Shown here piece after piece: positions 15,133-21,640 of a stretch of DNA of 26,894 nt. The notes beneath the pieces are model-generated. The model was not told where the DNA came from. It was given only the letters and a program-made list of their open reading frames with translations, and made no database searches. Made by a program: the position numbers and the translations under genes. The first letter of the stretch is position 1. The number at the start of each line of letters is the position of its first letter. This stretch comes from Eubacteriaceae bacterium (lineage in GTDB: Bacteria > Bacillota > Clostridia > Lachnospirales > Lachnospiraceae), in assembly GCA_902362875.1 (NCBI GenBank), contig CABIYF010000033.1, positions 1-26,894 of the forward strand, read 5' to 3'.

Positions 15133-15954
15133 ATGGACAAATCAGAGAAAATCAGCTGGTTTGAGCAGTTTAAGATAGCATGCTTAAAACCAAGCCAGTA
15201 CAAAAGACTTTTAGATCTTACGAAAGGAAAGGTGGTCTTATTTCTTGCGGCGATCACATTGATCACAACAATTCTTGGTTATGGAATGGATGTTGCCGGA
15301 TTCAGTATCAGTGTCGGCGGGTGGAAGAATTTTATTATGGAAAGAATGCCTGCGTTTGAATTAAGAGACGGGACGCTGAAGGTTGACCGTGAGATGGATT
15401 TTGATATTGCAGGAGTACATTTTATTGCAGATACATCAAAGAATAAAGTGGATATCAATGATTTAAGTAATGAATATTCTATGGAGATGGCATTTGCAAA
15501 AGATGAGATGGTTGTGAAGAATACAGCAGTCGGCAATATGATGAATAAGATTTCATTTAAAGATTTCAAGGATGTAGTATTTAATAACAAGGCAATGACA
15601 GCAATGATACCAATGATCCATATTTTTATTGTGATCATGTTTTTCTCACAGTGGATCGTGAACATTATTTCTTATCTGACGGTTGCCGTGTTTATCACAA
15701 TGCTTGTGTACTTTAATCAGAAGACAAGACTCGACCGCAAAGATAAAGAAGATGTATCCTTTGGAAAGATCTTCAAACTTTCTATTTATGCCAGAGTGAT
15801 CTTTGAGCTGATAGAGACGATCGGAGTGACAGCAGGAGTCTCATTCTTCTCAGGAATGCTTTGGATGTTTATCTCATATTTTGGAAGCTATGAGCTTTTG
15901 CTTGCAGGATTTATGCGTCCGGAAGATCAGAAGAAACCAGATGAGATGATGTAG
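15133..15954 (+). CDS. DUF1189 family membrane protein
   Basis: 273 residues. The N-terminus (FEQFKIACLKPSQYKRL) followed by a hydrophobic segment at about 33-53, an extracytoplasmic-looking domain of about 100 residues, then three or four membrane segments (about 157-178, 178-198, 215-250) matches the DUF1189 family of Firmicutes. Its function is not established. It is probably expressed with the DJ-1 gene. The ribosome site is weak (GGGGAATAG), so translation may be coupled to the upstream gene. Confidence 0.75.
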   Translation: MDKSEKISWFEQFKIACLKPSQYKRLLDLTKGKVVLFLAAITLITTILGYGMDVAGFSISVGGWKNFIMERMPAFELRDGTLKVDREMDFDIAGVHFIADTSKNKVDINDLSNEYSMEMAFAKDEMVVKNTAVGNMMNKISFKDFKDVVFNNKAMTAMIPMIHIFIVIMFFSQWIVNIISYLTVAVFITMLVYFNQKTRLDRKDKEDVSFGKIFKLSIYARVIFELIETIGVTAGVSFFSGMLWMFISYFGSYELLLAGFMRPEDQKKPDEMM

Positions 15955-15977
15955 AATTATATATATTAATAATACAA

Positions 15978-16013
15978 AGAGAAAGGCCTCGGACATTTGT
16001 CCGAGGCTTCTCT
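15978..16013 (+). terminator. Terminator after DUF1189, also usable from the other strand
   Basis: GCCTCGGACA and TGTCCGAGGC form a perfect GC-rich stem, extended by AGAGAA/TTCTCT. The plus side is followed by TTCTCT and the minus side by CTTTCTCTTTG, so it could end transcripts arriving from either direction. Confidence 0.88.
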
Positions 16014-16061
16014 AATGTCATATGTAGTTTGGGTATTGTGTTGGGTCTTACTTTTAAGCTT
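16014..16061. other. Start of a 690-bp stretch without a convincing gene
   Basis: From here to 16702 no frame shows protein-like composition with a ribosome site. The stretch holds the GACT repeat array, hairpins, a minus-strand promoter, two terminators and the promoter of the next small gene, each listed separately. Confidence 0.6.
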
Positions 16062-16200
16062 CAAAACTAGTCATCATTGTGAGTCGTATTCTAGTTTCAT
16101 TCTAGTCGTCATTGTCAGTCTCATTTTAGTCGTTCATTCGTCTAATTCTAGTCTCGTTCTAGTCAACATAGCAAGTCTGTGTTCAAGTCAATGATTAGTC
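16062..16200 (-). repeat. Array of twelve degenerate 11-13 bp repeats, consensus GACTAGAATGA
   Basis: Read on the minus strand the sequence divides into twelve consecutive units that nearly all begin GACT: for example GACTAATCATT, GACTTGAACACA, GACTAGAACGA, GACTAGAATTA, GACTAAAATGA, GACTGACAATGAC, GACTAGAATGA, AACTAGAATAC, GACTCACAATGAT. Unit starts are 11, 12 or 13 bases apart, close to one DNA turn. There are no spacers, so it is not a CRISPR. It lies between two terminators and downstream of a minus-strand consensus promoter. Confidence 0.65.
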
Positions 16201-16284
16201 CGTCACTACTGTGTCCGCAAGATGCCAAAAACTTGTCAAAGATTAGTATACGGTGTTGTATAAAGTCTTAAGAAAGAATTCTGC

Positions 16285-16360
16285 AAATCTATGGAGAAGA
16301 CCCAGGGAATTACCATGGATTTACAGTATGATTATTATATCAGGTGGCCTGATATAATAA
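16285..16360. repeat. Two hairpins in the noncoding stretch
   Basis: AAATCTATGG (16285-16294) pairs with CCATGGATTT (16313-16322), with one G-U. Then a 13-bp perfect stem, TTATTATATCAGG (16332-16344) with its complement (16348-16360), closes on a 3-base loop. Neither is followed by a T-run on the plus strand. Confidence 0.6.
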
Positions 16361-16396
16361 AAAAAGGCATTCCAATCCTATGATCGGAACGCCTTT
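16358..16396 (-). terminator. Minus-strand terminator-like hairpin
   Basis: AAAGGC-a-TTCC (16363-16373) pairs with GGAA-c-GCCTTT (16386-16396). On the minus strand it is followed by seven T residues. It starts only about ten bases downstream of the expected start of RNA from the promoter at 16414-16441, so it would release a transcript of about 50 nt unless read through. Confidence 0.6.
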
Positions 16397-16413
16397 GTTC
16401 TTGAACAACTTTA

Positions 16414-16441
16414 ATTATACACACCAGAGGAAAATTGTCAA
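16414..16441 (-). promoter_or_regulatory. Perfect-consensus promoter on the minus strand
   Basis: On the minus strand TTGACA (16436-16441), 16 bp, TATAAT (16414-16419). Transcription would begin near 16406 and run leftward through the hairpins and the GACT array to the terminator at 15978-16013. No coding frame lies in that path, which suggests a noncoding RNA. Confidence 0.6.
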
Positions 16442-16483
16442 TAAATTCATTTGTACATTTTCAAAAACATAAAAAAGCAAAGT

Positions 16484-16515
16484 AAAAAGAGCAGATAGGG
16501 AAATCTGCTCTTTTT
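16484..16515. terminator. Bidirectional terminator
   Basis: AAAAAGAGCAGAT (16484-16496) and ATCTGCTCTTTTT (16503-16515) form a 13-bp perfect stem with T-runs on both strands. It isolates the noncoding unit from the small gene at 16703. Confidence 0.85.
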
Positions 16516-16642
16516 GAGGGGAGTATAAATAAATTAATAAGGGGTTATAATCGAAAATAAACATATCCTCGATGTCTTTATCATATATGAATGGTTGAAA
16601 AAAATCAAGTGTTTTTTCAAAAAAATAAAAATAAATTTTTCT

Positions 16643-16672
16643 GAATAGATTTGTATGGGATTGAGCAAAATA
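16643..16672 (+). promoter_or_regulatory. Possible sigma-G/sigma-F type (forespore) promoter
   Basis: GAATA (16643-16647), 18 bp, CAAAATA (16666-16672). This fits the sigma-G -35 pattern GHATR and differs in one position from the -10 pattern CATWHTA. It is placed for a start near 16679, about 24 nt before the small gene. No comparable sigma-A promoter with both hexamers is seen at this place. Confidence 0.35.
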
Positions 16673-16702
16673 AAGCTGTACCACAAAGAAAGGAGAATGA
16701 AC

Positions 16703-16852
16703 ATGGCAAAAAATTGTTCAAATTCAAGTAACAAAAATCAGTCTTCCAACACAAGCAACAGTGGAGGATCAAACAAATCAAGTAACCAGAACAAAAACAA
16801 GAATCAGAACAGCTCAAAAAACAGCAGCCAGAATGCAAATGATGAGTACTAA
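16703..16852 (+). CDS. Asn/Ser-rich 49-residue protein
   Basis: A tiny hydrophilic protein in which 29 of 49 residues are Asn (15) or Ser (14), most of the rest being Lys and Gln, with the start MAKNCSNSSN and end NANDEY. There is one Cys, no hydrophobic segment and no signal peptide, so it is probably disordered. The start at 16703 is set by AAGGAG seven bases upstream; the frame is open back to 16655 but without a ribosome site. It has its own strong terminator and a forespore-like promoter, so it is a single-gene unit. Small Asn/Ser/Gln-rich proteins in clostridia are sometimes spore-associated. That would fit, but no family is recognised. Confidence 0.7.
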   Translation: MAKNCSNSSNKNQSSNTSNSGGSNKSSNQNKNKNQNSSKNSSQNANDEY

Positions 16853-16861
16853 TTAAAAAAG

Positions 16862-16900
16862 AGGGATATCTGCAGGTGACCACAGATATCCCTTTTTTTT
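16862..16900 (+). terminator. Terminator of the Asn/Ser-rich gene
   Basis: AGGGATATCTG (16862-16872) pairs with CAGATATCCCT (16883-16893), followed by a run of eight T residues. Upstream A residues extend the stem. Confidence 0.92.
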
Positions 16901-16970
16901 AGCGGAAAAGAAATGACTGAAAAGTTCCAGAGAAAATTTGAATGCATATTCTAACAAAAAGGGAACTTTT

Positions 16971-17312
16971 ATGGAATTTGAAAATATATCATTAAAAGAA
17001 GGAATCAGACTTTCAAGAGACAAAGAAAATTATATTTTGATGGATGTCAGAGAAAAAGACCGTTATAAAGAAGGTCATTTAGAATACGCGGTCAGCTGTC
17101 CCTATGGGATCTTAAAAGAATGTTATGAACAAATGGAAGGGAAAAAGATCATCGTCTACTGTGATTTTGGAGGACAGAGCATGATGGCAGCAAGGCATCT
17201 TAGGAAAGACGGGTTTGAAGTCTACAATATTATTGGCGGAGTTTATTATTATATGGAAGAAAAAGAGCAAAATAAGCTGGAAACAAGGCATATTACAAGA
17301 GTTGACAGTTGA
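16971..17312 (+). CDS. Rhodanese-like domain protein
   Basis: 113 residues, one rhodanese domain. MDVREKDRYKEGHLEYAVSCPYG is the CH2-A signature, and the active loop YCDFGGQSMMAARHL holds the catalytic cysteine with a six-residue C-x-x-G-x-x-S loop. NIIGGVYYYM is the terminal motif. Such proteins carry sulfane sulfur as a persulfide. The start at 16971 has AAGGGA six bases upstream; a TTG at 16938 is in frame but without support. No neighbour indicates a specific sulfur pathway. The stop overlaps the promoter of the next gene. Confidence 0.87.
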   Translation: MEFENISLKEGIRLSRDKENYILMDVREKDRYKEGHLEYAVSCPYGILKECYEQMEGKKIIVYCDFGGQSMMAARHLRKDGFEVYNIIGGVYYYMEEKEQNKLETRHITRVDS

Positions 17313-17337
17313 CGAAAAATAAGGAAAAAGGTAGAAT
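17309..17337 (+). promoter_or_regulatory. Promoter of the RlmL-like/RdgB operon
   Basis: TTGACG (17309-17314), 17 bp, TAGAAT (17332-17337). It overlaps the rhodanese stop codon and gives a short leader before AAAGGAG. Confidence 0.6.
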
Positions 17338-17368
17338 AGGGAAAGAATAAAAGTACAAAGGAGAATGA

Positions 17369-18514
17369 ATGAAGACAGTCGAACTGATTGCACCATGCCA
17401 TTTCGGGCTGGAAGCAGTATTAAAAAGGGAAATCCTAGATTTAGGATATGAGATCGTTAAAGTAGAAGACGGGAGAGTGACTTTTCGTACAGATTTAGAA
17501 GGAATCGCCCGTGCCAATATATTTTTAAGAACAGCAGAGAGAATCTTATTAAAAGTAGGATCTTTTAAAGCATATACATTTGATGATTTATTTGAAGGAA
17601 CAAAGAAACTTCCATGGGAAGAATACATTCCAGAGAATGGACGTTTCTGGGTAAAGAAAGCATCCACAGCGAAGAGTAAATTATTCAGCGCACCGGATAT
17701 CCAGTCAATCGTTAAGAAAGCCATGGTTGACCGTATGAAATCAAAATACAAAGTCTCATGGTTTCAGGAAGATGGAGACGATTATCCGGTCCGCGTATTT
17801 ATCTTAAAAGATCAGGTAACCATAAGTTTAGATACAACAGGAACACCACTTCATAAGCGTGGATACCGCAAGTTAGTCAGTGAAGCACCGATCCGTGAGA
17901 CGCTGGCAGCAGCACTGCTTATGTTAACACCATGGCACAAAGACAGAATCTTAGTAGATCCATTTTGCGGAAGTGGAACATTTCTGATCGAAGCAGCTAT
18001 GATGGGAATGAATATGGCACCTGGAATGAATCGTTCATTTGAATCAGAACACTGGAGCAATTTTCTTCCAAAGAAAGCATGGTATGATGCGATCGATGAA
18101 GCAAATGATCTGGTGAATTACGATGTAGAGATGGATCTTCAGGGATATGATAAGGATGGAAGGATGTTAAAGATCGCAAGACAGAATGCACAGGATGCAG
18201 AAGTCGATCATCTGATCCATTTCCAGCAGAGAGAAGTTAAAGATTTAAGACATCCAAAACCATATGGATTTGTTATTGCGAATCCGCCATATGGAGAACG
18301 ACTGGAAGATCAGGAGACATTACCACAGTTGTATACAGAGATGAAAGAAGCGTTTGACCGCTTGGATACATGGTCTAAGTATGTCATTACTTCTTATGAG
18401 GATACAGAAAAATATCTTGGAAAACCGACAAAGAAACGTAAAGTTTATAATGGAATGATCCGAGGAGAATTTTATCAGTACCTTGGACCAAAGCCGCCAA
18501 GAAGGAGAAAATAA
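17369..18514 (+). CDS. THUMP-domain class I SAM-dependent RNA methyltransferase (RlmL/YpsC-like)
   Basis: 381 residues. An N-terminal ferredoxin-like and THUMP region (about 1-160, with LDTTGTPLHKRGYR at its end) binds RNA. The C-terminal Rossmann domain has SAM motif DPFCGSGTFLIEAA (197-210) and catalytic NPPYGERL (305-312), which marks N-methylation of a base amino group. It is the size of the single-domain RlmL N-terminal part and of B. subtilis YpsC, predicted to make 23S rRNA N2-methylguanine. The start follows AAAGGAG. The next gene begins immediately after its stop codon, so they are translated together. Confidence 0.92.
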   Translation: MKTVELIAPCHFGLEAVLKREILDLGYEIVKVEDGRVTFRTDLEGIARANIFLRTAERILLKVGSFKAYTFDDLFEGTKKLPWEEYIPENGRFWVKKASTAKSKLFSAPDIQSIVKKAMVDRMKSKYKVSWFQEDGDDYPVRVFILKDQVTISLDTTGTPLHKRGYRKLVSEAPIRETLAAALLMLTPWHKDRILVDPFCGSGTFLIEAAMMGMNMAPGMNRSFESEHWSNFLPKKAWYDAIDEANDLVNYDVEMDLQGYDKDGRMLKIARQNAQDAEVDHLIHFQQREVKDLRHPKPYGFVIANPPYGERLEDQETLPQLYTEMKEAFDRLDTWSKYVITSYEDTEKYLGKPTKKRKVYNGMIRGEFYQYLGPKPPRRRK

Positions 18515-19099
18515 ATGAGACAGAGATTAATCTTTGCCACAGGCAATGAACATAAGATGAAAGAGATCAGGGAGATTCTCGATGAATCCAAATACGAGAT
18601 TGTTTCCATGAAAGAAGCAGGAGTGGACATCGATATTGTGGAAGATGGAACGACATTTGAGGAAAATGCACTGATCAAGGCAAAAGCAGTGATGGAAGTC
18701 ACAGGAGCTTTAACACTTGCCGATGATTCAGGATTAGAGATTGATGCATTAAATGGTGAACCAGGAATTTACTCTTCCAGATACTTGGGAGAAGATACTT
18801 CCTATGTGAAGAAAAACAGTGTAATCCTTGAAAGATTAAAAGATGTACCAGAAGAAAAAAGAGGTGCAAGATTCGTTTGTGCGGTCGCAGCTGCATTTCC
18901 GGATGGACAAACTAAGGTGATTCGTGGTACTATGGAAGGGATTATAGGATATGAGATCAAAGGGGAGAACGGATTTGGTTATGATCCAATCTTCTATTTA
19001 CCACAATATGGCAAATACAGTGCCGAACTAAGCAGCGATGAGAAGAATGCTATCAGCCATAGAGGAGAGGCACTAAGACGTATTAGAGAAGTTTTGTAA
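18515..19099 (+). CDS. rdgB: XTP/dITP diphosphatase (RdgB/HAM1)
   Basis: 194 residues, family length. Signature elements are ATGNEHKMKEI at the N-terminus (phosphate-binding Thr, Asn, Lys), TLADDSGLEIDAL (metal-binding and catalytic Asp), ENGFGYDPIFYLP and the C-terminal SHRGEALRRI. It hydrolyses ITP, dITP and XTP to the monophosphates so that deaminated purines do not enter nucleic acids. Its ribosome site AAGGAG lies in the last codons of the methyltransferase gene and the start codon abuts the preceding stop. It is followed 20 bp later by a phosphodiesterase, a common pairing in Firmicutes. Confidence 0.96.
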   Translation: MRQRLIFATGNEHKMKEIREILDESKYEIVSMKEAGVDIDIVEDGTTFEENALIKAKAVMEVTGALTLADDSGLEIDALNGEPGIYSSRYLGEDTSYVKKNSVILERLKDVPEEKRGARFVCAVAAAFPDGQTKVIRGTMEGIIGYEIKGENGFGYDPIFYLPQYGKYSAELSSDEKNAISHRGEALRRIREVL

Positions 19100-19119
19100 A
19101 TAAAATGAGGAGAAAGTTT

Positions 19120-19626
19120 ATGAGGATATTGGTGATCAGTGATTCCCATGGACGTAATGATGATATCGAAGGTGTCTTAAAGCAGGTAGGCGACATCGAT
19201 ATGATGATTCACTGCGGAGATGTGGAACGTGGAGATTCATACATACGAGAAATAGCGGGCTGTCCGGTAGTCATGGTCGCAGGTAACAACGATTATTACT
19301 TGGATCTTCCGAGTGAAGAAGAGATACGACTTGGAGACTATAAGGTGTTAGTAACTCATGGACATAACTATTATGTGAACTCAGGTGTGGATTATTTAAG
19401 AGAACATGCTTTAGAATTTGGATATGATGTTGTAATGTATGGTCATACACATGTACCATTCATTGAGATTGGAGAAGATGTAACAATCTTGAATCCGGGA
19501 AGTATTTCCTATCCGCGTCAGCCAGGAAGAAAACCAACATTTCTTATCATGGAGATTGACGAAGAAGGACAGGCACATTATGCCCATGGATATTACAAAG
19601 AGCAGTTTGATGAATTAATGTTATAG
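19120..19626 (+). CDS. YfcE/MJ0936-type metallophosphodiesterase
   Basis: 168 residues. Metal-binding motifs appear in order: ISDSHGRND (Asp8, His10), HCGDVERGD, AGNNDYY, THGHNYYV and the terminal GHTHVP, the calcineurin-like fold of the YfcE family. Members hydrolyse phosphodiesters in vitro; the biological substrate is unknown. The start at 19120 is preferred to the in-frame ATG at 19105, because GAGGAG lies at the right distance before 19120 and inside the earlier reading. It forms an operon with rdgB and ends at a terminator. Confidence 0.92.
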   Translation: MRILVISDSHGRNDDIEGVLKQVGDIDMMIHCGDVERGDSYIREIAGCPVVMVAGNNDYYLDLPSEEEIRLGDYKVLVTHGHNYYVNSGVDYLREHALEFGYDVVMYGHTHVPFIEIGEDVTILNPGSISYPRQPGRKPTFLIMEIDEEGQAHYAHGYYKEQFDELML

Positions 19627-19633
19627 CTGGAAT

Positions 19634-19668
19634 GATGGAAGTACCGAAGAGGTATTTCCATCTTTTTT
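19634..19668 (+). terminator. Terminator after the phosphodiesterase gene
   Basis: GATGGAA-g-TACC and GGTA-t-TTCCATC form a stem with one internal mismatch and a 5-base loop, followed by six T residues. The next gene starts only about 20 bp later with no promoter in between, so read-through is likely to feed it. Confidence 0.82.
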
Positions 19669-19689
19669 CTGCGAAAGAAAGGGATGACG

Positions 19690-21048
19690 ATGAAGAAGAA
19701 AGATATCATTGAAGGAAAGATCATAAAGACAGAATTCCCGAACAAGGGAACATTTATCTGTGAAGACCAGAAAGTCACAGTCAAAGGTGTCATAGACGGA
19801 CAGACGATCAAAGGACAGGTAACAAAGAAGAGAAAAAGCGGATGCGTGGTAAGATTATTAGATGTCTTAGAGAAATCTCCATTGGAAGATGCAAAACCTG
19901 TCTGTCCACACTTTGGAATCTGCGGTGGATGTTTTTACCAGACAGTATCTTATGAGAATCAGTTAAAGATCAAAGAAGGCATGGTACGTGACCTGTTAAA
20001 AGATTATGTGACAGATGACATATGGGAAGAGATCAAAGGAAGTCCCAAACCATGGGGATACCGAAATAAGATGGAATTCTCTTTCGGAGATGAGGTAAAA
20101 GACGGACCATTGGCACTTGGAATGCACAAGAAGAACACGTTCCATGATATTGTGAACATTACAGACTGCAAGATTGTGGATAATGATTACAATCTGATCG
20201 TAAAATGTGCATTAAGTGAAGCACAGAAGATGGAACTGCCATTTTATCATAAGATGCGCCACGAAGGATATTTCAGACATTTAGTTGTCAGAAGAGCGGA
20301 AAGTTCTGGAGATATTCTGGTAAATATTGTCACAACATCACAGGCAGAAGCTGACCTTAACAACCTGCGTGATGCATTGTTAGAATTACCATTAAATGGA
20401 AAGATTATTGGAATTCTTCATACAATCAATGATAGTCTTGCAGATGTCGTACAGGCAGATAAGATTGATGTTTTATATGGTCAGGATTACTTCTATGAAG
20501 AGATTCTTGGATTGAAATTCAAGATTTCACCATTCTCTTTCTTCCAGACAAATACATTAGGGGCAGAAGTACTATATAAAACTGCCAGAGACTTTGTCGG
20601 GGAGACAAAAGATAAAGTGATCTTTGACTTATACAGCGGAACCGGAACGATCGCACAGATGTTGGCACCAGTCGCAAAGAAAGTAGTCGGAGTCGAGATC
20701 GTAGAGGAAGCGGTAGAAGCAGCGAAAGTGAATGCTGAGTTAAATGGACTTGATAACTGCGAATTTATTGCTGGAGATGTATTAAAAGTTGTAGATGAGT
20801 TAGAAGACAAGCCAGACTTTATCGTGCTTGACCCTCCACGAGATGGAATCCATCCAAAAGCAATTCAGAAAATTATAAATTTCAATGTAGATCAGATGGT
20901 ATATATCAGCTGTAAACCAACGAGTCTTGCAAGAGATTTAGAGGTATTTGAAGCCGCAGGATATAAGGTAATGCGCGCATCTGCGATCGACCAGTTCCCG
21001 TCTAGTGTTCATATTGAAAGCATCGTGTTATTGCAGAAAGTAAGATAG
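19690..21048 (+). CDS. 23S rRNA (uracil-C5) methyltransferase, RlmD/RlmCD (RumA) family
   Basis: 452 residues. An N-terminal TRAM OB-fold (about 1-55) precedes four cysteines arranged for a [4Fe-4S] cluster (Cys72, 78, 81 in CPHFGICGGC and Cys160 in TDCKIV). The SAM domain has FQTNTLGAEVLY, DLYSGTGTIAQML and LDPPRDGIHPKAI, and the nucleophile Cys409 sits in YISCKPTSLARDL. It makes 5-methyluridine in 23S rRNA or tRNA; which uridine cannot be told from sequence, and low-GC Firmicutes often carry several paralogues. The start at 19690 leaves six bases after AAAGGG; the ATG at 19684 would touch it. Confidence 0.92.
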   Translation: MKKKDIIEGKIIKTEFPNKGTFICEDQKVTVKGVIDGQTIKGQVTKKRKSGCVVRLLDVLEKSPLEDAKPVCPHFGICGGCFYQTVSYENQLKIKEGMVRDLLKDYVTDDIWEEIKGSPKPWGYRNKMEFSFGDEVKDGPLALGMHKKNTFHDIVNITDCKIVDNDYNLIVKCALSEAQKMELPFYHKMRHEGYFRHLVVRRAESSGDILVNIVTTSQAEADLNNLRDALLELPLNGKIIGILHTINDSLADVVQADKIDVLYGQDYFYEEILGLKFKISPFSFFQTNTLGAEVLYKTARDFVGETKDKVIFDLYSGTGTIAQMLAPVAKKVVGVEIVEEAVEAAKVNAELNGLDNCEFIAGDVLKVVDELEDKPDFIVLDPPRDGIHPKAIQKIINFNVDQMVYISCKPTSLARDLEVFEAAGYKVMRASAIDQFPSSVHIESIVLLQKVR

Positions 21049-21053
21049 AGAAA

Positions 21054-21094
21054 AGGATAACTTTGCGCCACAGTGGCGCAAAGTTATCCTTTTT
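21054..21094 (+). terminator. Terminator after the rRNA methyltransferase (long stem, twin of 21547-21590)
   Basis: AGGATAACTTTGCGCCAC (21054-21071) is perfectly complementary to 21073-21090, an 18-bp stem, and ends in five T residues. The core CTTTGCGCCAC/GTGGCGCAAAG recurs in the terminator at 21547-21590. Confidence 0.92.
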
Positions 21095-21114
21095 AGCTGT
21101 AAGTGATTATATTA

Positions 21115-21142
21115 TTGAAAAATCTTTTAAAAATGATATACT
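21115..21142 (+). promoter_or_regulatory. Promoter of the rhuM remnant
   Basis: TTGAAA (21115-21120), 16 bp, TATACT (21137-21142), about 50 nt before the AAGGAGG of the truncated gene. Confidence 0.55.
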
Positions 21143-21198
21143 AATTAATGGAGAATACTTTTAAATAGTAAATAGCAATTAGTAAGGAGGATTCGGGG

Positions 21199-21495
21199 TT
21201 GAAAAAGAAAAAAGATGAAAAAATAACGATTCGCTCTAGTGCAGCAGAATATTTGACATATGTTGCTTCTGTTGGTGATCAGCAGGATAGCATAGAGATG
21301 CGATATGAAGATGAGAATATATGGTTGACACAGAAGATGATGGCGACGTTGTATGATGTCGATGTTCGTACGATAAACGATCATATAAAAAAGATTTACT
21401 TGGATTCAGAACTTGAAGAAGATTCAACTATCCGAAATTTTCGGATAGTTCAAACTGAAGGATCACGTCAAGTTGCGCGTAATACAAAACATTAA
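21199..21495 (+). pseudogene. rhuM: Truncated RhuM-family gene (N-terminal DNA-binding part only)
   Basis: 98 residues from a TTG start with AAGGAGG eight bases upstream. IWLTQKMMATLYDVDVRTINDHIKKIYLDSEL and the following ...QTEGSRQVARNTKH are the N-terminal signature of RhuM/'virulence protein' family members. In full-length members the last residues continue with Tyr-Asn-Leu and a much longer body, about 300 residues in all. Here the frame hits TAA exactly where that Tyr is expected and no remainder is seen before the terminator about 50 bp on. The promoter, ribosome site and helix-turn-helix are intact, so a short DNA-binding product could still be made. RhuM genes are horizontally mobile and often sit near restriction or defence loci. 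Confidence 0.75.
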
Positions 21496-21546
21496 TTAGA
21501 AGAAAGTACTAAAAAATAATTATGATGTATAATTCGTTATAGAAAA

Positions 21547-21590
21547 AAGAAGAACTTTGTGCCACGGTGGCGCAAAGTTCTTCTTTTTTC
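21547..21590 (+). terminator. Terminator after the rhuM remnant (twin of 21054-21094)
   Basis: AAGAAGAACTTTGTGCCAC (21547-21565) pairs with 21567-21585 over 19 bp with one G-U, followed by T residues. The core matches the previous terminator, but the outer stem is GAAG/CTTC instead of GGAT/ATCC. Confidence 0.9.
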
Positions 21591-21640
21591 TTGCAAGTAT
21601 GCTAAAATAAATATCAGCAAGAAAAATGGAGGACAAAATC

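Noticed and set aside
16020..16194. Plus-strand open frame across the GACT/AGTC array encoding a hydrophobic Ser/Val/Leu-rich peptide
   Set aside because: It begins inside a terminator stem, has no ribosome site, and its composition simply reflects the repeated AGTC units.
16062..16200. CRISPR-like array
   Set aside because: Units of 11-13 bases are contiguous and degenerate, with no spacers and no cas genes nearby.
16415..16684. Minus-strand open frame of 89 codons rich in Phe, Tyr and Leu
   Set aside because: It runs through a perfect bidirectional terminator, overlaps promoter sequences on both strands and has no ribosome site; it is an effect of AT-rich sequence.
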